Notes under the pieces: generated by a model
The model's input: the letters and a program-made list of their open reading frames with translations, nothing else
What the model was told of the DNA's origin: nothing
Database searches by the model: none
Program-made: the position numbers and the translations under genes
NCBI GenBank assembly: GCA_036009625.1
Contig: DASYLJ010000058.1
Coordinates: forward strand, 1-14,011
DNA from: DASYLJ01 sp036009625
Lineage (GTDB): Bacteria; Desulfobacterota; Binatia; DP-6
Length of the DNA stretch: 14,011 nt
Reading direction: 5' to 3'
Shown: positions 1 through 6,316 of the stretch, in pieces
Layout of the letters: the number at the start of each line of letters is the position of its first letter
How positions within the stretch are numbered: the first letter of the stretch is position 1

Positions 1-1071
1 CCACCGTCACCGCACGGACCGCACGACGTGTCGATGATCTTCTACACCTCGGGCACCACCGCCGAGCCGAAGGGCGTGCTGCACACACCGTCGACGATGG
101 GATCGATCGCGCACTACCATGCCGAGCTCTTCGGCGGCAGCGCGGACGACCGCAGCCTGCTGCAGTTCCCGCTCACCCACATCGGCGGCATTGCGATGTT
201 CGTGCTCGTGCCCATCGCGCACGGTGCGAGCGTCGTCCTGATGGACACCTACGACCCGGCCCTCGCCGTCGATCTCATCGCGCGACACGCCGTCACGTCG
301 GCCGGCGGGCCGCCGGCCATCCTGCAGGGCATGTTCGCGTCGCCGAGCTGGTCGCGCGAGAAGGTGCGCACCGTGCGCACCAGCGGCTCGGGCGCGGCCG
401 ACGTCTCCCCCGAGCTCATGCACCGCGTGCAGTCCGAGCTGGCGCCGTTCGCCTACCGCTCCTACGGCCTCACCGAGTGCCCGATGGTGACGTGCGGCCG
501 TCGCGACGACCCCGAGTCGGTGCGGCACGGCACCGACGGTCGCGCCGTGCCGGGCGCCACCGTGCGGCTGGTCGACGAGATGGGCCGCGGCGTCGCCGCC
601 GGCGTCGAGGGCGAGATCGAGGTGTTCGGCCCGCAGATGTGCGTCGGCTATCTCGACCCGGCGCTCAACACCGCGTTCACCGCCGACGGCTTCTTCCGCA
701 CCGGCGATCTCGGCGTCATGGACGCGAGCGGTGCGGTGCGGATCACGGGCCGTCGGAAGGACGTGATCATCCGCAAGGGCGAGAACCTGTCCGCCAAGGG
801 CATCGAGGACGAGCTGTCCGCGCACCCGAAGGTGGCCGACGTCGCGGTGGTCGGCGTGCCCGACGCCGCCAGCGGCGAGCGGGTCTGCGCCTGCGTCGTG
901 CTACGACCCGACGCCGGCGCCCTGACGCTCGCCGAGGTGCGCACCTACATGGAGGGACGCGGCGTGATGCGCCAGAAGATCCCCGAGCAGCTCGAGGTCA
1001 TGCCGGAGCTGCCGCGCAACGCCACCGGCAAGGTCCGCAAGGACGTCCTGCGCGCGCAGCTGCGCGGGTAG
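1..1071 (+). CDS. AMP-dependent acyl-CoA synthetase/ligase (FadD/AliA-like), 5'-truncated by window edge
   Basis: Adenylate-forming enzyme of the ANL superfamily, expected to activate a carboxylic acid with ATP and join it to CoA. The reading frame is open from base 1, so the N-terminal subdomain lies outside the window; the GTG at 28 and ATG at 34 are internal codons, not starts. The visible part holds the core motifs in order: the P-loop YTSGTTAEPKGV (codons from base 43), the A5 motif YGLTECPM (about base 463), the A7 motif RTGDLG (697-714), the hinge/A8 stretch GRRKDVIIRKGEN, and the A10 motif LPRNATGKVRKDVLR with its catalytic lysine at 1030-1032. It ends TAG at 1069-1071. It converges on the amidohydrolase gene downstream. 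The C-terminal half resembles cyclohexanecarboxylate- or medium-chain acyl-CoA ligases, but the acyl substrate cannot be told. Family assignment is very secure. Confidence 0.95.
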   Translation, partial: PPSPHGPHDVSMIFYTSGTTAEPKGVLHTPSTMGSIAHYHAELFGGSADDRSLLQFPLTHIGGIAMFVLVPIAHGASVVLMDTYDPALAVDLIARHAVTSAGGPPAILQGMFASPSWSREKVRTVRTSGSGAADVSPELMHRVQSELAPFAYRSYGLTECPMVTCGRRDDPESVRHGTDGRAVPGATVRLVDEMGRGVAAGVEGEIEVFGPQMCVGYLDPALNTAFTADGFFRTGDLGVMDASGAVRITGRRKDVIIRKGENLSAKGIEDELSAHPKVADVAVVGVPDAASGERVCACVVLRPDAGALTLAEVRTYMEGRGVMRQKIPEQLEVMPELPRNATGKVRKDVLRAQLRG

Positions 1072-1141
1072 GAACGATCTCCGGCGCCGCCGCCGAATTA
1101 CGACGACGCCGGATACCGTTGTCCGTGCTGCGGGAAGGGTT

Positions 1142-2302
1142 CTACTCGCCGACGCGGATGCCGTACAGCGCTGCCGCGTTGCCGTAGGTGATCTTGCGGC
1201 GCTCGTCCGCGGGGACGCCTTCGAACATGTCGGCGACGGTCTTACGGGAATGCGGCCAGTCACAGCCGTGGTGCGGGTAGTCGGTGGACCACATCACGTT
1301 GTCCACCCCGATGGCGTGTCGGTTCTTCACGCCGTAGTGATCGATGACGAACGTGAACATCCAGTTGGTCTTCACGTAGCTGCTCGGGTTGCGGCCGAGC
1401 TTGATCTTCGCCCAGTGGCGATTGCGCTCGTAGCGATCGTCCATCTGCTCGAGGAAGTACGGCACCCAGCCGATGCCGGCCTCGACCGACACGAAGCGCA
1501 GCTTCGGGAAGCGGTCGTGCACGCCGGTGAGGATGATCTCGCCCAGCAGCAACGGCATGCTGTCGAGGCCCGCGCCCGAGAGCGTCGACACCTGACGGCC
1601 GCCGGTGCCCTCGCCACGCGATGCCTTCTCCTCGAGCGGGGTCTTCGGCTTCGGCGGCGCCTTGGTGCGCGACGCGAGGCCGATGTGCAGGCTGATCGGC
1701 AGGCCGAGCTTCTCGGCTTCGGCGAAGAACGGGTCGTCGGCGGGCGACAGCGACGGGTTGCCGCTCGGCCACGACGACAGCAGCACGCCACGCATGCCCA
1801 TGTCCTTGCAGCGGCGCATCTCGGTGACGGCGGCCTCGATGCCGATGGCCGGCATCTGGCCGATGGCGACGAGACGATCGGGGGCCTGGCCACAGAAGTC
1901 CTTCGCCAGCCAGTCGTTGTACGCGCGCACGCCGCCGAGGTGCAGATCGTCCTCGGTGCCCTGCATGAAGTGACGCATCGTGCGCTGCGGCGAATAGATG
2001 ACCTCGGCGACCACACCGTCCTCGAGCATCTCCTGCACGCGCGCCGTCGGCTCGAAGTTGCCCTGGTTGATCGAGGCGTACTTCGCCCCCGACCAGCGCA
2101 GATCTTCGCGCGCGCGACCGCGCGTCACGGTGACGAGGCCCAGCGGGGCCGGTGCGCCACCGTCGTTGTACAGCCAGGCGTCACCACCCTCCTCGTCCTT
2201 GACGAGCTTCGGGGCGTACGGGCGCAGCTCGGGAGTGAGGTACTTCTCCCAGAGATTGGGCGGCTCGACGATGTGGGAATCGCTCGAGATCATCGGGTCC
2301 AT
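1142..2302 (-). CDS. Amidohydrolase family protein (Amidohydro_2, TIM-barrel metal-dependent hydrolase/decarboxylase)
   Basis: 386-residue protein of the ACMSD/LigW-like Amidohydro_2 family, whose members hydrolyse or decarboxylate small, often aromatic, substrates with one metal ion in a TIM barrel. Visible family landmarks are the N-terminal metal motif SSDSHIVEP (Asp8, His10), LHIG with His206 on a central strand, VEAGIGW (Glu275), and STDYPH (Asp341) near the C-terminus, followed by the usual NAAALYG ending. The ATG at 2302 is preceded 6 nt away by GGAGGA (minus strand, 2309-2314), so the start is secure; a second Met at residue 4 is less well spaced. It is transcribed divergently from the MFS permease across a palindrome-containing gap. 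Many proteins of this subgroup are called only 'amidohydrolase' and reaction and substrate are open; decarboxylase activity is as likely as hydrolase. No signal peptide, so cytoplasmic. Confidence 0.93.
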   Translation of the reverse strand: MDPMISSDSHIVEPPNLWEKYLTPELRPYAPKLVKDEEGGDAWLYNDGGAPAPLGLVTVTRGRAREDLRWSGAKYASINQGNFEPTARVQEMLEDGVVAEVIYSPQRTMRHFMQGTEDDLHLGGVRAYNDWLAKDFCGQAPDRLVAIGQMPAIGIEAAVTEMRRCKDMGMRGVLLSSWPSGNPSLSPADDPFFAEAEKLGLPISLHIGLASRTKAPPKPKTPLEEKASRGEGTGGRQVSTLSGAGLDSMPLLLGEIILTGVHDRFPKLRFVSVEAGIGWVPYFLEQMDDRYERNRHWAKIKLGRNPSSYVKTNWMFTFVIDHYGVKNRHAIGVDNVMWSTDYPHHGCDWPHSRKTVADMFEGVPADERRKITYGNAAALYGIRVGE

Positions 2303-2308
2303 GCAGAG

Positions 2309-2314
2309 TCCTCC
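2309..2314 (-). promoter_or_regulatory. Shine-Dalgarno site of the amidohydrolase gene
   Basis: The minus strand reads GGAGGA here, 6 nt before the ATG at 2302. This fixes the amidohydrolase start at the first of its two nearby Met codons. Confidence 0.7.
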
Positions 2315-2327
2315 GGCGTGTCGGGAT

Positions 2328-2371
2328 GAACGATCGTTCGTTTAGGTGCCGTACCAGAGAACGGGTCCGTT
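2328..2371. promoter_or_regulatory. Candidate tandem operator (two GAACG-type palindromes) in a divergent intergenic region
   Basis: GAACGATCGTTC at 2328-2339 is a perfect 12-bp palindrome. A second, near-perfect one, AACGGGTCCGTT (2360-2371; one central mismatched pair), is also preceded by G. Their centres are 32 bp apart, about three helical turns, so two dimers could sit on the same DNA face. They lie between the divergent amidohydrolase and MFS genes. Short AACG/CGTT palindromes of this kind are typical of TetR-family operators, but no regulator gene is in the window, so the factor is unknown. I see no convincing -35/-10 pair in this gap on either strand. Confidence 0.45.
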
Positions 2372-2407
2372 TGGGAAGGGGGACAGCCCCTGCTAGAGCC
2401 AGCCGCG

Positions 2408-3979
2408 GTGGGGCAGGAGCGGCGGGGTGGGCTCGCGAGTCTGGGGCAGGCCATGCGGTCGTGGCGGACCGCGTCGGTGTCGCTGCTGTCGTTCTCCTCG
2501 GGGCTGCCGCTCGGCCTGGTGTGGATCGCGATTCCCGACTGGATGCGTGGCATCGGGCTCGACATCCGCGTCGTCGGGCTGATCACGCTGGCGCAGGCAC
2601 CGTGGACCTTCAAGGTGCTGTGGTCGCCGCTGATGGACCGCTACCGGCCGCCGTTCCTCGGCCGACGGCGGGGTTGGGCGGCGCTGGCGCAGGTGGCGCT
2701 GTTCGCGTTCACGCTGATGCTCGCCGGCGTCGGACATCACCCCGACACACCGTGGGTCGTCGCCGCGCTGGCACTCGCGATCGCGTTCGCGTCGGCGACG
2801 CAGGACATCGCCATCGACGCCTACGCCGTCGACGTGCTGCGCCCCGAGGAGCAGGGCGTCGCCGTCGGCGCACGCATCGCCCTCTACCGCGCCGCCATGT
2901 TCATCGCCGGCGGCCTCAGCATCACGCTCGCGGGGATGTACTCGTGGCCGCTCGTCAACGTCGGGCTGGCGCTCGTCTACCTGCCGATGCTTGCGATCAC
3001 GTGGGCGGCGCCCGAGCCGCCGCACACACCGCCACCACCACCCAGCCTGCGCGACGCCATCTGGCAACCGTTCCTGGGCTTCCTCTCGCGGCATCGCGCG
3101 CTCGAGATCCTGGCCTTCGTGCTGCTCTACAAGTTCGCCGACAATCTCGCGCAGGCGCTGACACGGCCGTTCCTCGTCGACATGGGGTACAACGAGTTCG
3201 ATCGCGGCGTCGCGCTGGCGAGCGTCGGGCTGGTGGCGACGCTCGTCGGCACCTTCGCCGGCGGCTTCATGACGACGATGCTCGGGCTCGGTCACTCGCT
3301 CTGGCTCTTCGGCTTCCTGCAGATCTTCTCGAACGTCGGCTACGTGCTGGTGGCGGGCAGTCCGGTGGATCGCGTCCTCATGTACGCCGCGACCGGATTC
3401 GAGAGCCTAACGTCCGGCATGGGCACCGGCGCGTTCTCCGTCCTGCTGCTCCGGCTGACGCAGAAGCGCTTCTCCGCCACGCAGTACGCGCTGTTCTCGA
3501 GTCTCTTCGGATTGCCGCGGCTCCTCTCCGGGCCCGTCAGCGGTTTCCTCGTCGACGCCGTCGGCTGGCAGACGTTCTACTGGTGCACGATCGCGTCGGG
3601 CATCCCGGGCATGCTGCTGCTGGCGCGCTTCGTGCCGCTCGGGACGCGCGAGCCGGTGTTCACGGTCGAGCCACCGCACCAGCGCCTGCCATTGTCGGCG
3701 ACGGCGCTCGCGCTGCGCGGCGTGCTCGGTGCCGTCGTCGCGGCGAGCATCGCGGCGGTCCTGTCGGCGACGCTCGAAGCGCTCAAGACGCTGCGCACCA
3801 CGCCGGAGCACGGCTTCGACCTGGTCACGCCGTTGCTGACGATGCTGCGACCGGTCGACGTGGCAGGCTGGCTCGGCCTCGTCGGCCTGGTCGCGGTGGC
3901 CGCGATCTGCGGCCTGTTCGTGGCTGCCGTCGCAGCGGCTCGCCACGGCGCTGGCGTGGAACTCGACGACGAGGCGTGA
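2408..3979 (+). CDS. AmpG/PAT-type major facilitator superfamily permease
   Basis: 523-residue inner-membrane transporter of the PAT (peptide/acetyl-CoA/drug) branch of the MFS, the group containing muropeptide permease AmpG. Evidence: FSSGLPLGLVWIAIPDW near the N-terminus (about residues 29-45), APWTFKVLWSPLMDRY (64-79), the RRRGW loop (86-90), and QDIAIDAYAVDVL (132-144), which matches the conserved AmpG helix motif. About 12 hydrophobic segments follow, with two more near the C-terminus (about residues 436-461 and 486-511), giving a possible 14-helix protein. The GTG at 2408 is the longest start but has no clear ribosome site. The ATG at 2453 (residue 16), preceded by GGGGCAGG, would start right before the first helix and is an equal candidate. 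Substrate may be muropeptides, but nothing in the neighbourhood confirms a cell-wall recycling role. Its 3' end lies 3 bp from the convergent TPR gene. Confidence 0.9.
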   Translation: MGQERRGGLASLGQAMRSWRTASVSLLSFSSGLPLGLVWIAIPDWMRGIGLDIRVVGLITLAQAPWTFKVLWSPLMDRYRPPFLGRRRGWAALAQVALFAFTLMLAGVGHHPDTPWVVAALALAIAFASATQDIAIDAYAVDVLRPEEQGVAVGARIALYRAAMFIAGGLSITLAGMYSWPLVNVGLALVYLPMLAITWAAPEPPHTPPPPPSLRDAIWQPFLGFLSRHRALEILAFVLLYKFADNLAQALTRPFLVDMGYNEFDRGVALASVGLVATLVGTFAGGFMTTMLGLGHSLWLFGFLQIFSNVGYVLVAGSPVDRVLMYAATGFESLTSGMGTGAFSVLLLRLTQKRFSATQYALFSSLFGLPRLLSGPVSGFLVDAVGWQTFYWCTIASGIPGMLLLARFVPLGTREPVFTVEPPHQRLPLSATALALRGVLGAVVAASIAAVLSATLEALKTLRTTPEHGFDLVTPLLTMLRPVDVAGWLGLVGLVAVAAICGLFVAAVAAARHGAGVELDDEA

Positions 3980-3982
3980 CGT

Positions 3983-4714
3983 CTAGCGCTGCAGCTCCTG
4001 CAGCGCTGCCGCCGCCGCGGTGTCGGACGGATCCAGCTCGAGCGCGCGCGTCAGCTCGGTCATCGCCAGACCGTCCATGCCCTCGCGCTCGTAGCAGAGG
4101 CCGAGGTGATAGTGGGCCGACGCGTCGCCAGGATTCGCCTGCACCACGCGCTCGAAGCAGTCGACCGCTCCGGCGCTGTCGTTGCGACGCTCGCGCACCA
4201 CGCCGAGGTGGTACCACGCGATGACGTACTCGGGGTCGACGGCGATCGTGCGCTCGAAGGCACGCCCCGCTTCCTCGAGCCGGCCCAGGTGGAAGAGGGC
4301 GATGGCCAGACGGAAGTGCGCCGGCGCAGAATGCGGGTTGAGCTCGATGGCGCGACGCGCCGCCGCCGCGCACTCGCCCATCGCGCCGCGCCGGTAGTGA
4401 CACAGCGCAAGCTGGAAGTGCGCCTGCGGATACGCGTCCTCGAGGCCGACGACCCGCTCGAAGGCGCGGGTGGCGTTGCCAGCCTCACCGAGGTGGTAGT
4501 ACGCGAGGCCCAGGTTGTAGTGACTGTGCGCGTTGTCCGGGTTGGCGCGCAGCAGCTCGAGACAGCGGTCCCGCGTGCGCTCCGCGATGCCCATCGTGCG
4601 CGGTTCGGCGCCGCGCGCGCCGAGCGGCACGCCGCAGTGCTTGCAGAAGTTCGAGTCCGCCGTGTTCTCGACGCCACACTCGGAACAGGGCGACGGCCCG
4701 GGATCGGTCGCCAT
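3983..4714 (-). CDS. Zinc-ribbon and tetratricopeptide-repeat protein
   Basis: 243-residue protein with two parts. Residues 10-27 form a treble-cysteine-pair zinc ribbon: CSEC, a 10-residue spacer, then CKHC (Cys10, 13, 24, 27). Five consecutive 34-residue TPR units follow at about 62-95, 97-130, 131-164, 165-198 and 199-232, each with the W/Y-x-x-L-G-x-x-Y/H and A-x-x-x-F/Y-x-R-A-x-x-x-x-P pattern. TPR arrays are protein-binding scaffolds; the ribbon may bind metal, nucleic acid or a partner. No signal peptide or membrane segment, so cytoplasmic. The ATG at 4714 was chosen over longer upstream starts because AAGGAGGG precedes it on the minus strand and the zinc ribbon begins immediately after; the upstream frame lacks domain character. 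No enzyme function is suggested. It is divergent from the serine hydrolase gene. Confidence 0.9.
   Translation of the reverse strand: MATDPGPSPCSECGVENTADSNFCKHCGVPLGARGAEPRTMGIAERTRDRCLELLRANPDNAHSHYNLGLAYYHLGEAGNATRAFERVVGLEDAYPQAHFQLALCHYRRGAMGECAAAARRAIELNPHSAPAHFRLAIALFHLGRLEEAGRAFERTIAVDPEYVIAWYHLGVVRERRNDSAGAVDCFERVVQANPGDASAHYHLGLCYEREGMDGLAMTELTRALELDPSDTAAAAALQELQR
3985..4007. terminator. Perfect 10-bp hairpin at the convergent MFS/TPR gene junction (possible bidirectional terminator)
   Basis: AGCGCTGCAG (3985-3994), a CTC loop, and CTGCAGCGCT (3998-4007) form a perfect 10-bp stem with a 3-nt loop. It starts 5 bp after the MFS stop codon and lies inside the last codons of the TPR gene (residues ALQELQR). 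Neither strand shows a T-run after the stem, so it is not a textbook intrinsic terminator; position and stability are the argument. The repeat may also be a by-product of the codons for LQELQ. Confidence 0.4.
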
Positions 4715-4716
4715 GG

Positions 4717-4724
4717 CCCTCCTT
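4717..4724 (-). promoter_or_regulatory. Shine-Dalgarno site of the TPR protein gene
   Basis: The minus strand reads AAGGAGGG just before the ATG at 4714. The spacing is short, but this is the only purine-rich site near any in-frame start, so it decides the start. Confidence 0.6.
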
Positions 4725-4761
4725 GTGCCCAATCCCCTCCATCGCGCAAGACCTTGACTCG

Positions 4762-4777
4762 CCGGGGCCGGCCCCGG
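4762..4777. repeat. 16-bp perfect palindrome in the 76-bp divergent gap
   Basis: CCGGGGCCGGCCCCGG is a perfect all-GC palindrome in the gap between the divergent TPR (start 4714) and serine hydrolase (start 4791) genes, 13 nt before the latter's ATG. It could be an operator, or a cruciform/RNA hairpin just upstream of a start codon that lacks a Shine-Dalgarno site. In DNA this rich in G and C a chance origin is possible. Confidence 0.35.
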
Positions 4778-4790
4778 ATTGCTGCCTGCC

Positions 4791-5846
4791 ATGGCATACG
4801 ACCCGTTCGCACGCGGCCCCCATCCCGTCGGTGTTCGCTCCACACACCTCCTCGACCCCGCGCGCGACGGCCGATCGCTCGGCGTCGAGCTCTGGTACCC
4901 CGCCACCGACGAGCACGCGGGCGCCACGACCGACACCTACGAGCTGTTCCCGGGCCTCGAAGCCGTCGCCCAGGACGCCGTGCGCGATGCCACGCCACGT
5001 GCGGGGCGCCATCCGCTGATCCTGTTCTCGCACGGCTTCGGCGGCCATCGGCGGCAGAGCACGTTCCTCTGCACGCACCTGGCGAGCCACGGCTACGTCG
5101 TCGCGGCGTGCGACCACACCGGCAACACCATCTACGACGTGATGCAGGCGACGATGCAGGCGCGCTCCGGTGCGCCGTCACCCGACACGGTGGCGACGCT
5201 GCGCGCGTTCATCAGCGACCGCCCCGCCGACGTCACCTTCCTGCTCGACCGCGTGCTCGACGGCACCGCCGGTGGGCTCGACGCCCACGTCGACCCGGAG
5301 CGCATCGGCGTCACCGGGCACAGCTTCGGCGGCTGGACGACGCTCGCCGTCACCGCCGCCGACCCACGCGTGCGCGCCGCGCTTCCGCTCGCTCCGGCCG
5401 GCGGACCGAGCCCACTGCCGACGAATCCCCTCGGCGACGCGCTCGACTTCGCCTGGGGACGCCACGTCCCGACGCTCTACATCGTCGCCGACCGCGACAC
5501 GCTCCTACCGCTGGACGGCATGCACGTCCTCCGCGACCGCACGCCCGGTACGCCGCCGATGGTGGTGCTCGAGAACATGGACCACATGCACTTCCTCGAC
5601 CGTGCCGAGCAGATGCACGAGCTCTTCCGCATGATGCCGCCGCCGGGGGCGTTCGAGGCCATCGCCAAGCACGTCCCGCCCATCGGCCAGCTGGCCCCGC
5701 CCGACCACGCCTATCTCGCCGTCCGCGGCCTGGGGGTAGCCCACATGGACGCGGCCCTTCGCGGCCATGCCGGCGCGGTGGAGCTCCTGACGGGCGACGT
5801 CGCTGCCGTGCTCGCCGCCCAGGGTGTCCGGGCCTCCGTGCAATGA
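4791..5846 (+). CDS. Alpha/beta serine hydrolase, PAF-acetylhydrolase / dienelactone-hydrolase-like
   Basis: 351-residue alpha/beta hydrolase. Landmarks are the oxyanion-hole segment LFSHGFGGHR (about 79-87), the nucleophile elbow GHSFGG with Ser178, IVADRD (Asp234 or Asp236 as the acid) and MDHMHF (His265 or His267 as the base). The HGFGG plus GHSFGG pairing and the long N-terminal part ending in VELWYPATD are typical of the PAF-acetylhydrolase isoform II / DLH-like group, which cleaves short acyl esters, oxidised phospholipids or lactones. The ATG at 4791 is preferred; a TTG at 4779 would add four residues. There is no good ribosome site for either, and a GC palindrome sits just upstream. 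I see no clear signal peptide, so it is probably cytoplasmic. True substrate unknown. Confidence 0.9.
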   Translation: MAYDPFARGPHPVGVRSTHLLDPARDGRSLGVELWYPATDEHAGATTDTYELFPGLEAVAQDAVRDATPRAGRHPLILFSHGFGGHRRQSTFLCTHLASHGYVVAACDHTGNTIYDVMQATMQARSGAPSPDTVATLRAFISDRPADVTFLLDRVLDGTAGGLDAHVDPERIGVTGHSFGGWTTLAVTAADPRVRAALPLAPAGGPSPLPTNPLGDALDFAWGRHVPTLYIVADRDTLLPLDGMHVLRDRTPGTPPMVVLENMDHMHFLDRAEQMHELFRMMPPPGAFEAIAKHVPPIGQLAPPDHAYLAVRGLGVAHMDAALRGHAGAVELLTGDVAAVLAAQGVRASVQ

Positions 5847-5858
5847 ATCATTTGGGGC

Positions 5859-5889
5859 TTGACGCCCTGAGCGCCATACGCCACAGAAT
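5859..5889 (+). promoter_or_regulatory. Weak sigma70-like promoter for the small exported protein
   Basis: TTGACG (5859-5864, five of six matches to the -35 consensus) is followed after 19 nt by CAGAAT (5884-5889, four of six to the -10 consensus). The start point would fall just before the AGGAGG at 5901, giving a very short leader. The spacer is longer than ideal, so this is tentative. Confidence 0.3.
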
Positions 5890-5913
5890 ACTGCCAAGCC
5901 AGGAGGGCAGTAT
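5888..5913 (+). promoter_or_regulatory. Inverted repeat enclosing the ribosome binding site and start codon
   Basis: ATACTGCC (5888-5895) and GGCAGTAT (5906-5913) are a perfect 8-bp inverted repeat around a 10-nt loop. The right arm takes in the first two bases of the ATG at 5912 and the last G of AGGAGG (5901-5906); most of that AGGAGG is in the loop. In mRNA this stem would pair the start codon and could hold back initiation. As DNA it could equally be a repressor site between the promoter and the gene. Confidence 0.45.
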
Positions 5914-6316
5914 GACAAGAAAGAGCTTCCTTGCTCTGTTCGTGCTCGGGGCGGTGGCATGGATGCAGCCGCCTCTGACGGCAGGCCCACCACGCTGCGC
6001 CACTGGACGGTTCGTCGCCGACGGTGCGGAGTTCCCCGTCTTCGAACTCGATGACGGCACCATCGCGCTCGCGGGTCGGTGCCCGCCGACCCACGCGACG
6101 TTCGCGCCCGCCCAGCGAAGCGGCGTTCCGATGCGCGCCTCCTGGAATGCCTGCGCCGGCACCACCCGGCTCCATCTGCGCGGACGCATGGACACCGACT
6201 GCTCCGCGATCCACGGTGTGCTGCTCGAGGGCGGGCTCACCCGGCCATTCTCGGCTCACCGTACGCCGATCGACGCGGCGGCCGTGGGTGTGCCCGGCTC
6301 GGTGACGAGCGGCTAA
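5912..6316 (+). CDS. Small exported hypothetical protein with four cysteines
   Basis: 134-residue protein that I do not recognise. The start is secure: AGGAGG at 5901-5906 lies 5 nt before ATG 5912. Residues 1-25 look like a Sec signal peptide: basic MTRK, a hydrophobic core (SFLALFVLGAVAWM) and a polar end with a plausible cleavage after PLTAG. The mature part of about 110 residues has exactly four cysteines (29, 57, 81, 97), two possible disulfides, and the phrases CATGRF and IALAGRCPP that suggest a short beta-rich domain. No enzyme motif or membrane anchor is seen, so a periplasmic or secreted protein is likely. The 65-bp gap before it suggests its own promoter rather than co-transcription with the hydrolase upstream. 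Its TAA overlaps the stop of the convergent isomerase-like gene. Confidence 0.8.
   Translation: MTRKSFLALFVLGAVAWMQPPLTAGPPRCATGRFVADGAEFPVFELDDGTIALAGRCPPTHATFAPAQRSGVPMRASWNACAGTTRLHLRGRMDTDCSAIHGVLLEGGLTRPFSAHRTPIDAAAVGVPGSVTSG

Noticed and set aside
1080..1113. Inverted repeat TCCGGCG / CGCCGGA between the convergent ligase and amidohydrolase genes as a terminator
   Set aside because: Seven-bp stem with a 20-nt loop and no T-run; repeats of GGC/GCC triplets are expected by chance in this composition.
1250..2329. Long plus-strand open frame opposite the amidohydrolase
   Set aside because: Arg/His/Ala-rich translation without domain motifs; a mirror of GC-rich codons in the real minus-strand gene, which has a good Shine-Dalgarno site and family motifs.
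4106..5911. Plus-strand open frame running upstream of the exported protein
   Set aside because: Only the part from 5912 has a Shine-Dalgarno site, a signal peptide and protein-like composition; the rest is a shadow of the TPR and serine hydrolase genes.
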